A DNA stretch of 64,000 nucleotides from Edaphobacter lichenicola. Lineage in GTDB: Bacteria; Acidobacteriota; Terriglobia; Terriglobales; Acidobacteriaceae. The notes beneath the pieces are model-generated. The model saw nothing but the letters and a program-made list of their open reading frames with translations. It was not told the origin of the DNA and made no database searches. Positions 1-6,948 of the stretch are shown here, in pieces (positions within the stretch are counted from its first letter, which is position 1; the number at the start of each line of letters is the position of its first letter). The stretch covers positions 124,001 to 188,000 of the forward strand of contig NZ_JACHDY010000002.1 of NCBI RefSeq assembly GCF_014201315.1, in the 5' to 3' direction. A program made the position numbers and the translations under genes.

Positions 1-214
1 TCTCCGGGAGATCATCGCCCGCATAGATCGCCGACACCGGGCAAACCGGCACGCACGCGCCGCAGTCAATGCACTCCACCGGATCGATAAACAGCTGCAC
101 CGCGTCGCTGTACCCGTTCTCATCCTTCTTCGGATGGATACAATCCACCGGGCAGGCATCCACGCAAGCCGAATCCTTCGTCCCGATGCACGGTTCCGCA
201 ATCACATAAGCCAT
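1..214 (-). CDS. Seven-iron ferredoxin (C-terminus cut by window edge)
   Basis: Small cytoplasmic electron carrier predicted to hold one 3Fe-4S and one 4Fe-4S cluster. The 71 visible residues start MAYVIAEPC and show C9-x7-C17-x3-C21-Pro with Cys25, then the classical CIDCGACVPVCP motif (Cys48, 51, 54, 58). The spacing of the first cluster (seven residues between its first two cysteines) is that of 7Fe ferredoxins rather than 2[4Fe-4S] ones. An AAGGGAG ribosome-binding site lies about nine bases before the ATG. The rest of the gene lies left of the window, so length and operon partners are unknown. Confidence 0.93.
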   Translation of the reverse strand, partial: MAYVIAEPCIGTKDSACVDACPVDCIHPKKDENGYSDAVQLFIDPVECIDCGACVPVCPVSAIYAGDDLPE

Positions 215-361
215 CTTAAAAATCTCCCTTATCCACGTCTAAAAGTCACCGTCCAAACTCGCCGCGCAAATTCAGCTCGTACGTAGATTCTAGCAGCACA
301 TCCGCTCTCGTCCGCAACTCACTCCTCAATGCAACTACGAACGTTTCAGCCCCTGTTTCGC

Positions 362-805
362 TCACTTCAAGCCGCTCTGCTCCTGCATCCGCTCCGCCAG
401 ATTCTCCGGAAAGATTCTCTCCCGCGACTCCACAATCCTGGCCTCACTCCACCAGCGAATCTCCTTCATAATCTCCCTCTCATCCCGCGTAACTCCTATC
501 AGCCGAGGCTCCTCCCGCCAACACTTCGCCCTGAACAGAAAATCCGTATTGTCCTGCATCTCCCCCTGATGCAGAAACTGATTCCTGTCGCAGTACACCG
601 GCCCCGTCACCACCAGCTCCAGCCCAAGCTCCTCCCTCACCTCCCGCGCCGCCGCCGCAGCCTCGGTCTCCCCCGCCTCAATCTCTCCACCCGGCAAAGC
701 CCAGAAGACGAACTCCCCCTCCTCCCGCGGCACCACAAATCGAATCAGCAGAACATCTCCCGCCTCATCAAACAGCATCACCCGCGCCGTCCGCCTCTTC
801 CGCAC
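362..805 (-). CDS. Nudix hydrolase
   Basis: Hydrolase of nucleoside diphosphates linked to another moiety; the substrate cannot be read from the sequence. The 147-residue protein carries an intact Nudix box G-x5-E-x7-REVREELGL at about residues 40-62, including the metal-binding glutamates. It starts with GTG one base after the TAG stop of the inositol monophosphatase gene, so the two are almost certainly cotranscribed and possibly translationally coupled. Length is typical for a single-domain Nudix protein. Confidence 0.9.
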   Translation of the reverse strand: MRKRRTARVMLFDEAGDVLLIRFVVPREEGEFVFWALPGGEIEAGETEAAAAAREVREELGLELVVTGPVYCDRNQFLHQGEMQDNTDFLFRAKCWREEPRLIGVTRDEREIMKEIRWWSEARIVESRERIFPENLAERMQEQSGLK

Positions 806-806
806 C

Positions 807-1679
807 CTACTTCGCCGTCAACCGCTTCGCCGCAAACTCCGCCGCCGAAGGAATCGCCGTCAACTCCCGCCCCGCAAACATCTCCGTAAACAGATGCACC
901 ATCTCCTTCTTAATCAGCCCATTCGTAACCAGAGTCTCACGGCTATCCAGCGTGAACTTCCCCCCATCGAAGTGAGTCACCGTCCCCCCCGCCTCCTCCA
1001 CCAGCAAAAAACCCGCCGAAGTATCCCACGGATTCAGATTGAACTCCCAGAACCCATCCAGCCGCCCCGCCGCCACATAAGCCATATCCAGCGCCGCACT
1101 CCCCGCCCGCCTCACCCCATGCGACCGCAGCGTGATCTCGTTATAAAAGTGAATATTCGGGCTCTCATGCCGCTTCTTGCTCGGAAACCCCGTGGCCGTC
1201 AGCGACTCCTGCAGCGAAGCGGTCTTCGACACATGGATCGCACGCCCATTCAGCCACGCGCCCTTGCCCCTCTCTGTAGAAAACATCTCATCCCGTAGCG
1301 GATCGTAGATCACCCCAGCCACCATCTCTCCATCGGCATCCGCGGCCAACCCCGCGACGCGCCTCTCCAGCCCCAGCACCACGCAGAACGCCGGAAACCC
1401 ATGCGCAAAGTTCGTCGTCCCATCCAGCGGATCCACATACCACCGGAACTCGCTCTCCAACCCACTCCGCGTCCCCTCCTCGCCATACACCCCATGCGCA
1501 GGAAACGCCGCCTTCAGCTTCTCCACAATCAACCGCTCACTCGCCCGATCGGCCTCCGTCACCAGGTCCACATCGCCCTTGTACTCCGTCGTCACCCCCT
1601 TCGTATAAAACCCACGCAACAACGCCCCCGCCTGCCGCGCGATCCCCTCACCAATATGCGCAAACTCAAACTTCTTCAC
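807..1679 (-). CDS. suhB: Inositol-1-monophosphatase family protein
   Basis: Mg-dependent, Li-sensitive-type phosphatase acting on inositol monophosphate or related sugar phosphates. Both family signatures are visible: GEEG plus [15 protein letters not shown] (metal and phosphate site) and [15 protein letters not shown] near the C-terminus. An ATG 90 bases further upstream is in frame, but I prefer the GTG at 1679 (protein [12 protein letters not shown]..., 290 residues) because GGGAGG lies six bases before it and the extra N-terminal 30 residues do not look like the family. The longer start would also approach the divergent gene at 1787. Followed by the Nudix gene after one base. The symbol suhB is by family only; the exact substrate is uncertain. 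Confidence 0.9.
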   Translation of the reverse strand: MKKFEFAHIGEGIARQAGALLRGFYTKGVTTEYKGDVDLVTEADRASERLIVEKLKAAFPAHGVYGEEGTRSGLESEFRWYVDPLDGTTNFAHGFPAFCVVLGLERRVAGLAADADGEMVAGVIYDPLRDEMFSTERGKGAWLNGRAIHVSKTASLQESLTATGFPSKKRHESPNIHFYNEITLRSHGVRRAGSAALDMAYVAAGRLDGFWEFNLNPWDTSAGFLLVEEAGGTVTHFDGGKFTLDSRETLVTNGLIKKEMVHLFTEMFAGRELTAIPSAAEFAAKRLTAK

Positions 1680-1786
1680 CGTAACCCTCCCATCGACCGA
1701 AGCCTTCTCCAGTGCTATCGTTGTCCACCAGAGTATCCTGTGCCCCGCCGGCCCCGCTCGAAACTCCATCTCTCTCGAGGTCAGTC

Positions 1787-2062
1787 ATGCCAAAATTTCT
1801 GATCGAACGCGACATCCCCGACGCCGCGCACCTCACCCGCGAGCAGCTCACCGCCATCTCCAAAAGCTCCTGCTCCACCCTCCGCGGCATCGATACCGAA
1901 GTCAAGTGGCTCACCTCCTTCGTCACCGCCGACAAGATCTACTGCATCTACATTGCGCCAGACGAAGAGATCATCCGCCGCCACGCCTTCGAGCACGGCT
2001 TCCCCGCCAACATCATCACCCTCATCCACTCCACCATCGACCCCACCCACGCCGACGCCTGA
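1787..2062 (+). CDS. DUF4242 family protein (SCO4226-like nickel-binding fold)
   Basis: A 91-residue protein beginning MPKFLIERDIPDA and matching the DUF4242 pattern: an N-terminal beta strand ending in the ERD-type motif, a central TxVxWxxSFVTADKIYCIY strand pair, and a C-terminal HAxxxGFPANxI motif. The family is a ferredoxin-like fold, and one Streptomyces member binds nickel; function here is unknown. GAGG six bases before the ATG at 1787 supports this start over an upstream in-frame one that would overlap the divergent phosphatase gene. It converges with the VWFA gene, whose stop is only three bases away. Confidence 0.82.
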   Translation: MPKFLIERDIPDAAHLTREQLTAISKSSCSTLRGIDTEVKWLTSFVTADKIYCIYIAPDEEIIRRHAFEHGFPANIITLIHSTIDPTHADA

Positions 2063-2065
2063 CCG

Positions 2066-3115
2066 CTACCTCGCATCCGCGTAATACCCCGACCGATACC
2101 GAAGATCATACTTCCCCTTCAGCTCCGCATCCGTCATCCGCACCTTGATCTGCCGAAACGAACTATCCGTCCCGCGCCGCGGCGCATAATACCCCAGCAG
2201 ATACTGCGTCCGCAGGTCATCCGACACATGCGCGAACGCCGGCTCCAGATCCTTCGGGTCCACCACGTAGTAGTACTTCCCGCCCGTATCCTCGGCCATC
2301 TGAATCAGCGCATGCTCCCCACCCGTATTCCTCCCCGCATCCGCATAGATCGGCACAATAATGATCGAGTACACCATCGCCCCCGCCCTCTGCGCCTCCT
2401 CCAGCGCCTGCGTATACCGCGCCCCCTTCACCGTATCGCCGCCATCGGTGATCAGCACAATCACACGCCTCCGCCCATTCGCAGCCGAAGTCCCCGCCAG
2501 CCGGTCCGACGCCAGGTAGATCGCGTCATACAACGCCGTAGCATCTCCATGCTGAATCGCGTTCAAACCACTCTCAATCCGCTTCGGCTGATTCGTAAAC
2601 GGCACAAGCTCCCGCACCACATCCGAGAACTCCATCAAATCCAGCTCATCCTGCTCCCGCAGCAGCGCCCGCACAAAGTGCTTCGCCGCCTCCTTCTCCA
2701 GCCGCTCATTGCTCAACACGCTCTCGCTCGCATCCACCGCCAGCACAATCGACAGCGGCGTCGTAGCCTCCTTCTCAAACACCGCGATCTTCTGCACCTT
2801 CCCATCCTCAAGAATCTGGAAGTCATCCCGCCCCAACCCACCCACCGGCGAACCCTTCGCATCCACCACGTTCAAAGCCACGTTCACCAGCCGCGTCTCC
2901 ACCCGAATAGTAGGAAACCCGCCCTCAGGCGCACCGTTCGCCTTACCACCCGTCTGAGTCTGTGTCGCCACCACCGGAGGACTCTGCACATCCTCCGGAT
3001 CCTTAGGCGCCTGCGCCCCCACCGCCGGAGGAGGCTGCCGCACCACCGGAGCCTGCGCCAGCAGATCCCCCCGCACCAGCACCAGCCCAACCACAGCCCC
3101 AACCAGCACTCTCAC
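2066..3115 (-). CDS. Acidobacterial VWFA-related secreted protein
   Basis: Exported protein of the VWFA-related family that is greatly expanded in Acidobacteriota (TIGR03436 type). The N-terminus MRVLVGAVVGLVLVRGDLLAQ is a signal peptide, followed by a low-complexity Pro/Gln-rich linker and an FQILEDGKVQKIAVFEKE strand typical of the family. The VWA fold starts near residue 120 with a complete MIDAS motif DASES and a later TDGGD. The role is unknown; probably protein binding in the periplasm or at the cell surface. The GTG start overlaps the moaE stop in a GTGA arrangement, suggesting coupling, although no functional link to molybdopterin synthesis is evident. Confidence 0.87.
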   Translation of the reverse strand: MRVLVGAVVGLVLVRGDLLAQAPVVRQPPPAVGAQAPKDPEDVQSPPVVATQTQTGGKANGAPEGGFPTIRVETRLVNVALNVVDAKGSPVGGLGRDDFQILEDGKVQKIAVFEKEATTPLSIVLAVDASESVLSNERLEKEAAKHFVRALLREQDELDLMEFSDVVRELVPFTNQPKRIESGLNAIQHGDATALYDAIYLASDRLAGTSAANGRRRVIVLITDGGDTVKGARYTQALEEAQRAGAMVYSIIIVPIYADAGRNTGGEHALIQMAEDTGGKYYYVVDPKDLEPAFAHVSDDLRTQYLLGYYAPRRGTDSSFRQIKVRMTDAELKGKYDLRYRSGYYADAR

Positions 3116-3822
3116 CGACCGCCTCCACCCTCGACCTTAGCCACAGAACCGGGTGCCCCATACATCGCCTCTGATGTATCGGCATCATCCGAAGAAGCAT
3201 GACCGCCGGATCCCGCCGTCTCGCTGACTCGCTGACTCGCTAACCCACCGGGTGCCCCATATCTCGATTTTGAGATGTGGGCATCGTCCGAAGCACGACC
3301 GCTCTCCTCCCCAAGCCCATCCGCTCCTGCCAAAGCAACACCCTCGGAAGCGCCCTCCGACTCGCTAACTCGCTGACTCGCTGTCTCGCCAACCCGCTGC
3401 TCCTCAGGAAACGGCTCCCCATCCGCCCACACCGCCCCATCCACAAACTGTTCCTTCTTCCAGATCGGCACCGTCTTCTTCAACGTATCGATCAGCCACC
3501 GGCAAGCCTCAAACGCCGCACCTCGATGCGCCGAAGCCACCACAATCAGCACGCTAGTCTCCCCTACATAAAGCCGCCCCAGCCGATGCACCAGCGCCAC
3601 ATCCCTTACGCCGAACCGCTCCACCGCCTCACCCGCCAACCCCTGCATCTTCTCCAGCGCCATCTCCCGATACGCCTCATAGTCGAGATACAGCGTCTTC
3701 CGTCCCCGCGTATTATCCCGCACGATCCCATCGAAGACGCACACCGCGCCGTCCGCGCCGTCCTTAATCTCCGCCGCAATCTCCGCCGACGGAATCACCT
3801 CATCTGTAATCTCAACCCGCAT
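3112..3822 (-). CDS. moaE: Molybdopterin synthase catalytic subunit MoaE with repeat-derived tail
   Basis: Large subunit of molybdopterin synthase, which transfers sulfur from MoaD to cyclic pyranopterin monophosphate in molybdenum cofactor synthesis. Residues 1-140 are a full MoaE: FDGIVRDNTRGR, HRLGRLYVGE, VASAHRGAAFEA and the catalytic-lysine region IDTLKKTVPIWKKE. A normal MoaE stops around residue 145, but this frame continues to 236 residues. The extra 95 residues are encoded by two dispersed palindromic elements and CTCGCTAAC-type iterons, giving repeated peptides such as YGAPG and ASQRVSE. The ATG at 3822 overlaps the end of moaD by 11 bases; an upstream start would add 11 residues from the moaD frame and is unlikely. 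The tail is probably disordered. Confidence 0.92.
   Translation of the reverse strand: MRVEITDEVIPSAEIAAEIKDGADGAVCVFDGIVRDNTRGRKTLYLDYEAYREMALEKMQGLAGEAVERFGVRDVALVHRLGRLYVGETSVLIVVASAHRGAAFEACRWLIDTLKKTVPIWKKEQFVDGAVWADGEPFPEEQRVGETASQRVSESEGASEGVALAGADGLGEESGRASDDAHISKSRYGAPGGLASQRVSETAGSGGHASSDDADTSEAMYGAPGSVAKVEGGGGR
3148..3194 (-). repeat. Palindromic element, CGGGTGCCCCAT family, copy 1 (inside moaE)
   Basis: Short dispersed hairpin: CCGGGTGCCCC, stem ATACATC / GATGTAT around a six-base loop, then a GGCATCATCCGAA arm. It lies in frame within the 3' tail of moaE. Stem bases differ from copy 2 while both arms still pair. Confidence 0.85.
3218..3245 (+). repeat. CTCGCTGA/CTCGCTAA iteron cluster 1
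   Basis: Three tandem units of about nine bases of the form CTCGCTGA(C) / CTCGCTAA(C). It sits between palindromic copies 1 and 2 inside the moaE tail, where on the minus strand it encodes ASQRVSE-like peptides. Confidence 0.8.
3247..3300 (-). repeat. Palindromic element, CGGGTGCCCCAT family, copy 2 (inside moaE)
   Basis: Same architecture as copy 1 but with stem CATATCTC / GAGATGTG and loop GATTTT, followed by GGCATCGTCCGAA. Almost identical to the intergenic copy at 5966-6018. In the moaE frame it encodes SDDAHISKSRYGAPG. Confidence 0.87.
3359..3396 (+). repeat. CTCGCTAAC iteron cluster 2
   Basis: Four degenerate tandem units (CTCGCTAACT, CGCTGACT, CGCTGTCT, CGCCAACC) at the point where the conserved MoaE core ends and the repeat-derived tail begins. 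Confidence 0.75.
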
Positions 3823-4090
3823 CCTGGCCCTCAAACCTGCTCTCAACTCCCCCACTCACCGGCGGCAACAAGGCTACCTCATCGCCATCCTTCAACACAT
3901 CCACACCCCGCGCATACTCCTGATTCACTGCGACAGCCATCGAATCCCAAACCCCCGCAACGCCCACAGCACGCCCCCGGCAGGCCGCCATCAAATCCGC
4001 CACCGAGGCCTCATCCGCGAGCTCCACGTCCTCACCACTCCTGCCAAAGACATCCTTCAGCACTCCAAAATAAAGAACCCGTACCCGCAT
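3812..4090 (-). CDS. moaD: Molybdopterin synthase small subunit MoaD, extended past GG
   Basis: Ubiquitin-like sulfur carrier of molybdopterin synthase. The 92-residue frame has the MoaD fold: VRVLYFGVLKDVFG strand-turn, VADLM helix, VAVNQEYA and DGDEVALLPPVSGG. In standard MoaD the Gly-Gly is the C-terminus and is adenylated by MoeB. Here the frame runs on for eleven residues (VESRFEGQDAG) before its stop inside moaE. Either a protease must trim it or this is a nonstandard carrier. Directly precedes moaE with an 11-base overlap. A ThiF/MoeB-like E1 is encoded far away at 22724-23956. Confidence 0.9.
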   Translation of the reverse strand: MRVRVLYFGVLKDVFGRSGEDVELADEASVADLMAACRGRAVGVAGVWDSMAVAVNQEYARGVDVLKDGDEVALLPPVSGGVESRFEGQDAG

Positions 4091-4330
4091 ATCCCATCAG
4101 AATACGCGAGCACGACTCTTTGACGTCCAGCCAACCTCAACATCACTCCCCAAGGGAGTAACGCACCCCGCCGCGAAGGTATCCGTAGTCCGTAGTAATG
4201 GATCTCGTCCAACCCGTCCCCCTAACCGCTGCGATAGCCTCACTTGCCCATCATCCTTTCAAGCAAAGCGAGCCGACCAACATCCACGCACCTTTTGGCA
4301 TCAAATCCACATCGGCCGCCGCACTATCCC

Positions 4331-5218
4331 ATGACCATTCCAGCTATCTCAAACCTCATCATTCAACTGATACTAGCCATCTCTGTCGCTTTTCTTTTTT
4401 CAGCCCTCCTCCCCATCCGCTGGATCTGCGCCATGCTGCCTCGTGGACTCGCACGTTCCACCTGGCGCTCCATGAGCGTGCTCATCATCTTCTCTGCCGC
4501 CGGGGTCGCGGTCTTCCTCCGCATCAACACCACAGAGGCCCCAAACCCCCACGACGACTGGCTCGTCAGCCTCGTCTTCCTTGCCGCATCCATCTTCGTC
4601 CTCACCGTTTGCACCCTGGCGCTCCATACCGCCAAAGACCTCTCGAAGATCGCAGATCTCGAGCATGCCGCCATCATCGATCCCGTCACCGAACTCTTCA
4701 ACCGCCGTCACATCATGGCGCTTCTCGACGCACAGTGCCAACACTCCAGCCAGCACAACTCCCCCTTCTCCATCCTCCTGATCGACGTCGACAACTTCAA
4801 AACCATCAACGACACCTTCGGCCACCGCACCGGAGACACCGTGCTCAAAGAGCTTGGCCGCGTCATCGCCCACATCATCCCCGACTCCAGAAGCATCGGC
4901 CGATACGGAGGAGAGGAGTTCCTCGTCATCCTCCCGCAATCCGCCTCCAGCGAGGCCTGGCGCATCGCCGAAGAGCTTCGAGCAGCAGTCCAGTCCACTA
5001 AGATCGCCAGCCAGAGAGCGCCCATCAACTCCCCCACCATCAGCATCGGCATCGCCACCGCCTACGGCTGGAAGGAGACCTCCGAAGACCTGATAGAGAT
5101 CGCAGACCAAGCCCTCTACTCCGCCAAAGCCGCCGGGCGCAACTGCGTCTGCCACGCCTTCGAATCTTCAGGAAGACCACTTGAGTCGAAGTTCACCGTA
5201 GTCTCAGCAGCCCAATAA
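4331..5218 (+). CDS. Membrane-anchored GGDEF diguanylate cyclase
   Basis: Predicted to make cyclic di-GMP from two GTP. From the ATG at 4331 the 295-residue protein has three hydrophobic segments in the first 105 residues, a short linker and a C-terminal GGDEF domain starting at DPVTELFNRRH. Active-site motifs are intact: DVDNFKTINDTFGH and the signature GGEEF. The inhibitory RxxD I-site five residues upstream is missing (PDSR instead), so product feedback of the usual kind is not expected. No cytoplasmic sensor domain is present; the membrane segments may sense. An in-frame TTG at 4244 would add 29 residues rich in Ser/Pro/His and is less likely. No convincing Shine-Dalgarno site is seen. 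Confidence 0.9.
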   Translation: MTIPAISNLIIQLILAISVAFLFSALLPIRWICAMLPRGLARSTWRSMSVLIIFSAAGVAVFLRINTTEAPNPHDDWLVSLVFLAASIFVLTVCTLALHTAKDLSKIADLEHAAIIDPVTELFNRRHIMALLDAQCQHSSQHNSPFSILLIDVDNFKTINDTFGHRTGDTVLKELGRVIAHIIPDSRSIGRYGGEEFLVILPQSASSEAWRIAEELRAAVQSTKIASQRAPINSPTISIGIATAYGWKETSEDLIEIADQALYSAKAAGRNCVCHAFESSGRPLESKFTVVSAAQ

Positions 5219-5237
5219 CCACCATCTCCTCACCGGC

Positions 5238-5801
5238 TCACAGCTTCACCGGCTCATAGTGCAGCAGCACACACCCATTCCCAAACACGCGATGCTTCAT
5301 CAGCCTCAGCTTCACAGGCTTCTCCAGCCCTTCGAACATCGTCTTCCCCCCGCCCAGAGCCATCGGGATCACCGCAATCTGATACTCGTCAATCAGCCCG
5401 GCTCCCGCCAGCTGCGCAACGATCGTCCCACTCCCGAAGATCACCATACCCTCCCCGCCCTCTGCCTTCATCTTCCGTACCGCCTCCACCGGATCGCCCT
5501 TCACCAGCGTCGTATTCTTCCACCCCGCCCCCTCCATCGACCGCGAAAACACCACCTTCTTTGCGCTGTTCATCCTCTCCGCAACCTCAGGCATCATCGC
5601 AGTCGCCGCCGGTGTCGGCCAGAAGCCGGCCATCAGGTCATAGGTCTTCCTGCCAAACAGCATCAGGCCGTCGCCCTTCGCGTTCCCCTGCGTAAACTCG
5701 TTCCACTCCTTATCCTGCTGGCGCGCCCAGCTCATATCACCGTTCGCGTCCGCGATATATCCATCCAGCGAAATCATATTGAACACCATCACACTGCGCA
5801 T
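5238..5801 (-). CDS. Dihydrofolate reductase family protein (RibD C-terminal-like)
   Basis: NADPH-binding reductase-like protein of the RibD/DHFR superfamily, 187 residues. It opens with MVFNMISLDGYIADANGDMSW, the usual start of this family, and later shows GLMLFGRKTYDLMAGFWPT, VFSRSM, GMVIFGSGTIVAQL and DEYQIAVIPMALGGGKTMFE. Such stand-alone RibD-C proteins are widespread with no proven substrate. GGAGGAGAG precedes the ATG. It converges with the GGDEF gene across 19 bases, and no operon partner is apparent. Confidence 0.88.
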   Translation of the reverse strand: MRSVMVFNMISLDGYIADANGDMSWARQQDKEWNEFTQGNAKGDGLMLFGRKTYDLMAGFWPTPAATAMMPEVAERMNSAKKVVFSRSMEGAGWKNTTLVKGDPVEAVRKMKAEGGEGMVIFGSGTIVAQLAGAGLIDEYQIAVIPMALGGGKTMFEGLEKPVKLRLMKHRVFGNGCVLLHYEPVKL

Positions 5802-5965
5802 CGCTCTCTCCTCCGATCATCCTGAATCTGAACCCTGAATCTGAATCCAACGCTGGAACGGGACCACGCAACCCGTTATGCTTCGCCCCCGAGATGGTAC
5901 CTTTAGCTGCCGTCGTCTGTCGTCCTTCCCCGCCAAGGCTCAGACCCCATCTCAATCCCCACGAG

Positions 5966-6018
5966 CCGGGTGCCCCATATCTCGATTTTGAGATGTGGGC
6001 ATCGTCCGAAGGACGACC
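5966..6018 (-). repeat. Palindromic element, CGGGTGCCCCAT family, copy 3
   Basis: Near-identical to the copy at 3247-3300 (stem CATATCTC / GAGATGTG, loop GATTTT, GGCATCGTCCGAAGGACGACC right arm) but located between genes. It shows that the moaE tail sequence is a dispersed element and not part of ancestral moaE. Confidence 0.88.
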
Positions 6019-6077
6019 GATCTCCTCCCCAATCCACCCCTCCGCCCAAAAGCAACGCCTTCAGAAGAGTTCCCCTG

Positions 6078-6113
6078 TCTCGCCAACTCGCTGACTCGCT
6101 GACTCGCTAACCC
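6078..6113 (+). repeat. CTCGCTAAC iteron cluster 3
   Basis: Four tandem units (CTCGCCAACT, CGCTGACT, CGCTGACT, CGCTAACC) about 60 bases right of palindromic copy 3. The same element order as in moaE suggests that the palindrome and the iterons travel together. Confidence 0.8.
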
Positions 6114-6139
6114 GTCCGGTCCCCATCTCAAACAAGCCC

Positions 6140-6682
6140 TCAATCGAACAACCGCGCCTCCTGGCTCCCCGGATACCACACCCGCCCACCCTCCACCCGC
6201 GCAAACTCCGTCATCTCATGCACCCTCCGCGAGCTCCCACCCCCAGCCGTCACAAAGATATCCTCCACTTCCCCACCGCGAGCCAGCACAGCATCCCCAA
6301 TCAGCGACCGGTGACACCGCCACGGCACCGCCTCCGCGCACATCACCACTGCAGTCTCCAGATCCGGCAGCCCCATCAGCCAATCCATCTCCGCCCCAAA
6401 CTCCGGCGTCTGCATATAGTCCGCATACCCGCGAAAGCTCTCGTTCCGCCACCCCGTATTCACGCTGTCCTTCCTTGCCGCCCTCCGCCCTCCCAGCCCC
6501 ACCCGCCAAACCCCACGAATCCCGACCCCCTCAAGCGAAGCAAACAACCTCTCCTGCCCAAACTGCGGATACCTCTTCGACCCCGGATACCGCCGCACAT
6601 CCACCAGCGTCGAGCAGCCGTTCTCCCCGAGCGCCCGCAGAAACGCCCCCAGCTCCAGCGTCGAATGCCCAACCGTCATCAT
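6140..6682 (-). CDS. DUF488 family protein
   Basis: Protein of unknown function in the DUF488 family, 180 residues from the ATG at 6682. Family marks are TVGHSTLELGAFLRAL at the N-terminus, LVDVRRYPGSKRYPQF, and the conserved MCAEAVPWRCHRSLIGD motif with two cysteines and a histidine. A GGGGAGG site five bases before the ATG at 6682 favours it over a GTG start at 6706 that would add eight Gly/Ser-rich residues. It is followed by repeat DNA and no clear operon partner. Confidence 0.88.
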   Translation of the reverse strand: MMTVGHSTLELGAFLRALGENGCSTLVDVRRYPGSKRYPQFGQERLFASLEGVGIRGVWRVGLGGRRAARKDSVNTGWRNESFRGYADYMQTPEFGAEMDWLMGLPDLETAVVMCAEAVPWRCHRSLIGDAVLARGGEVEDIFVTAGGGSSRRVHEMTEFARVEGGRVWYPGSQEARLFD

Positions 6683-6715
6683 CCCAGCCTCCCCACTCCC
6701 AGCCACCGCAAAAAA

Positions 6716-6888
6716 TAAACTTCAAAAACATGTCACATTTTTAGACGCCAAAAACATGACGGCTAAATCACCACACCAGCCACGCAAATCACCACATCCA
6801 CACCACAAAAACACCACACCAAAACACCCACTTTTCGAAAAAACCCCTGCAAAAACGCCCCTCCACCACAAAACAAAAAAACTCTCCA
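6716..6888 (-). repeat. GTGGTG-rich dispersed repeat, copy 1 (downstream of lon)
   Basis: On the minus strand this is a roughly 170-base G/T-rich stretch full of GTGGTG and TTTTTG, ending ATGTTTTTGAAGTTTATTTT. A clearly related sequence occupies 40441-40615 downstream of hrcA, sharing the order of its blocks (GCGTTTTTGC-GGGGTTTTT, GGGTGTTT, GATGTGGTG, TTTGCGTGG, CATGTTTTTGA-TTTATTTT). Short frames read through it but have no coding character. Confidence 0.8.
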
Positions 6889-6889
6889 A

Positions 6890-6928
6890 AAAAAGAAAAA
6901 AGGCGGCCCGGCAGATCGCCGAACCGCC
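6890..6928 (-). terminator. Rho-independent terminator of lon
   Basis: About twenty bases after the lon stop the minus strand forms an 11-bp stem (GGCGGTTCGGC with GCCGGGCCGCC, two G-U pairs) around loop GATCT, followed by six T residues. A run of T on the other strand as well means it could also act for plus-strand transcripts. Confidence 0.88.
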
Positions 6929-6948
6929 CATTTTTTTCTCACTCCAAA

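Larger units (their letters stand above)
5802..6139. other. 338-bp intergenic region with repeats
   Basis: Contains no supportable gene. Next to the RibD-like gene there is a small direct repeat (CTGAATCTGAACC, CTGAATCTGAATCC at about 5823-5849). The right half holds one palindromic element and one CTCGCTAAC iteron cluster, listed separately, in the same order as in the moaE tail. Confidence 0.7.

Noticed and set aside
6722..6931. Small Trp/Cys/Phe-rich frame after lon
   Set aside because: Lies wholly in the GTGGTG-rich repeat and terminator; codon pattern comes from the repeat.
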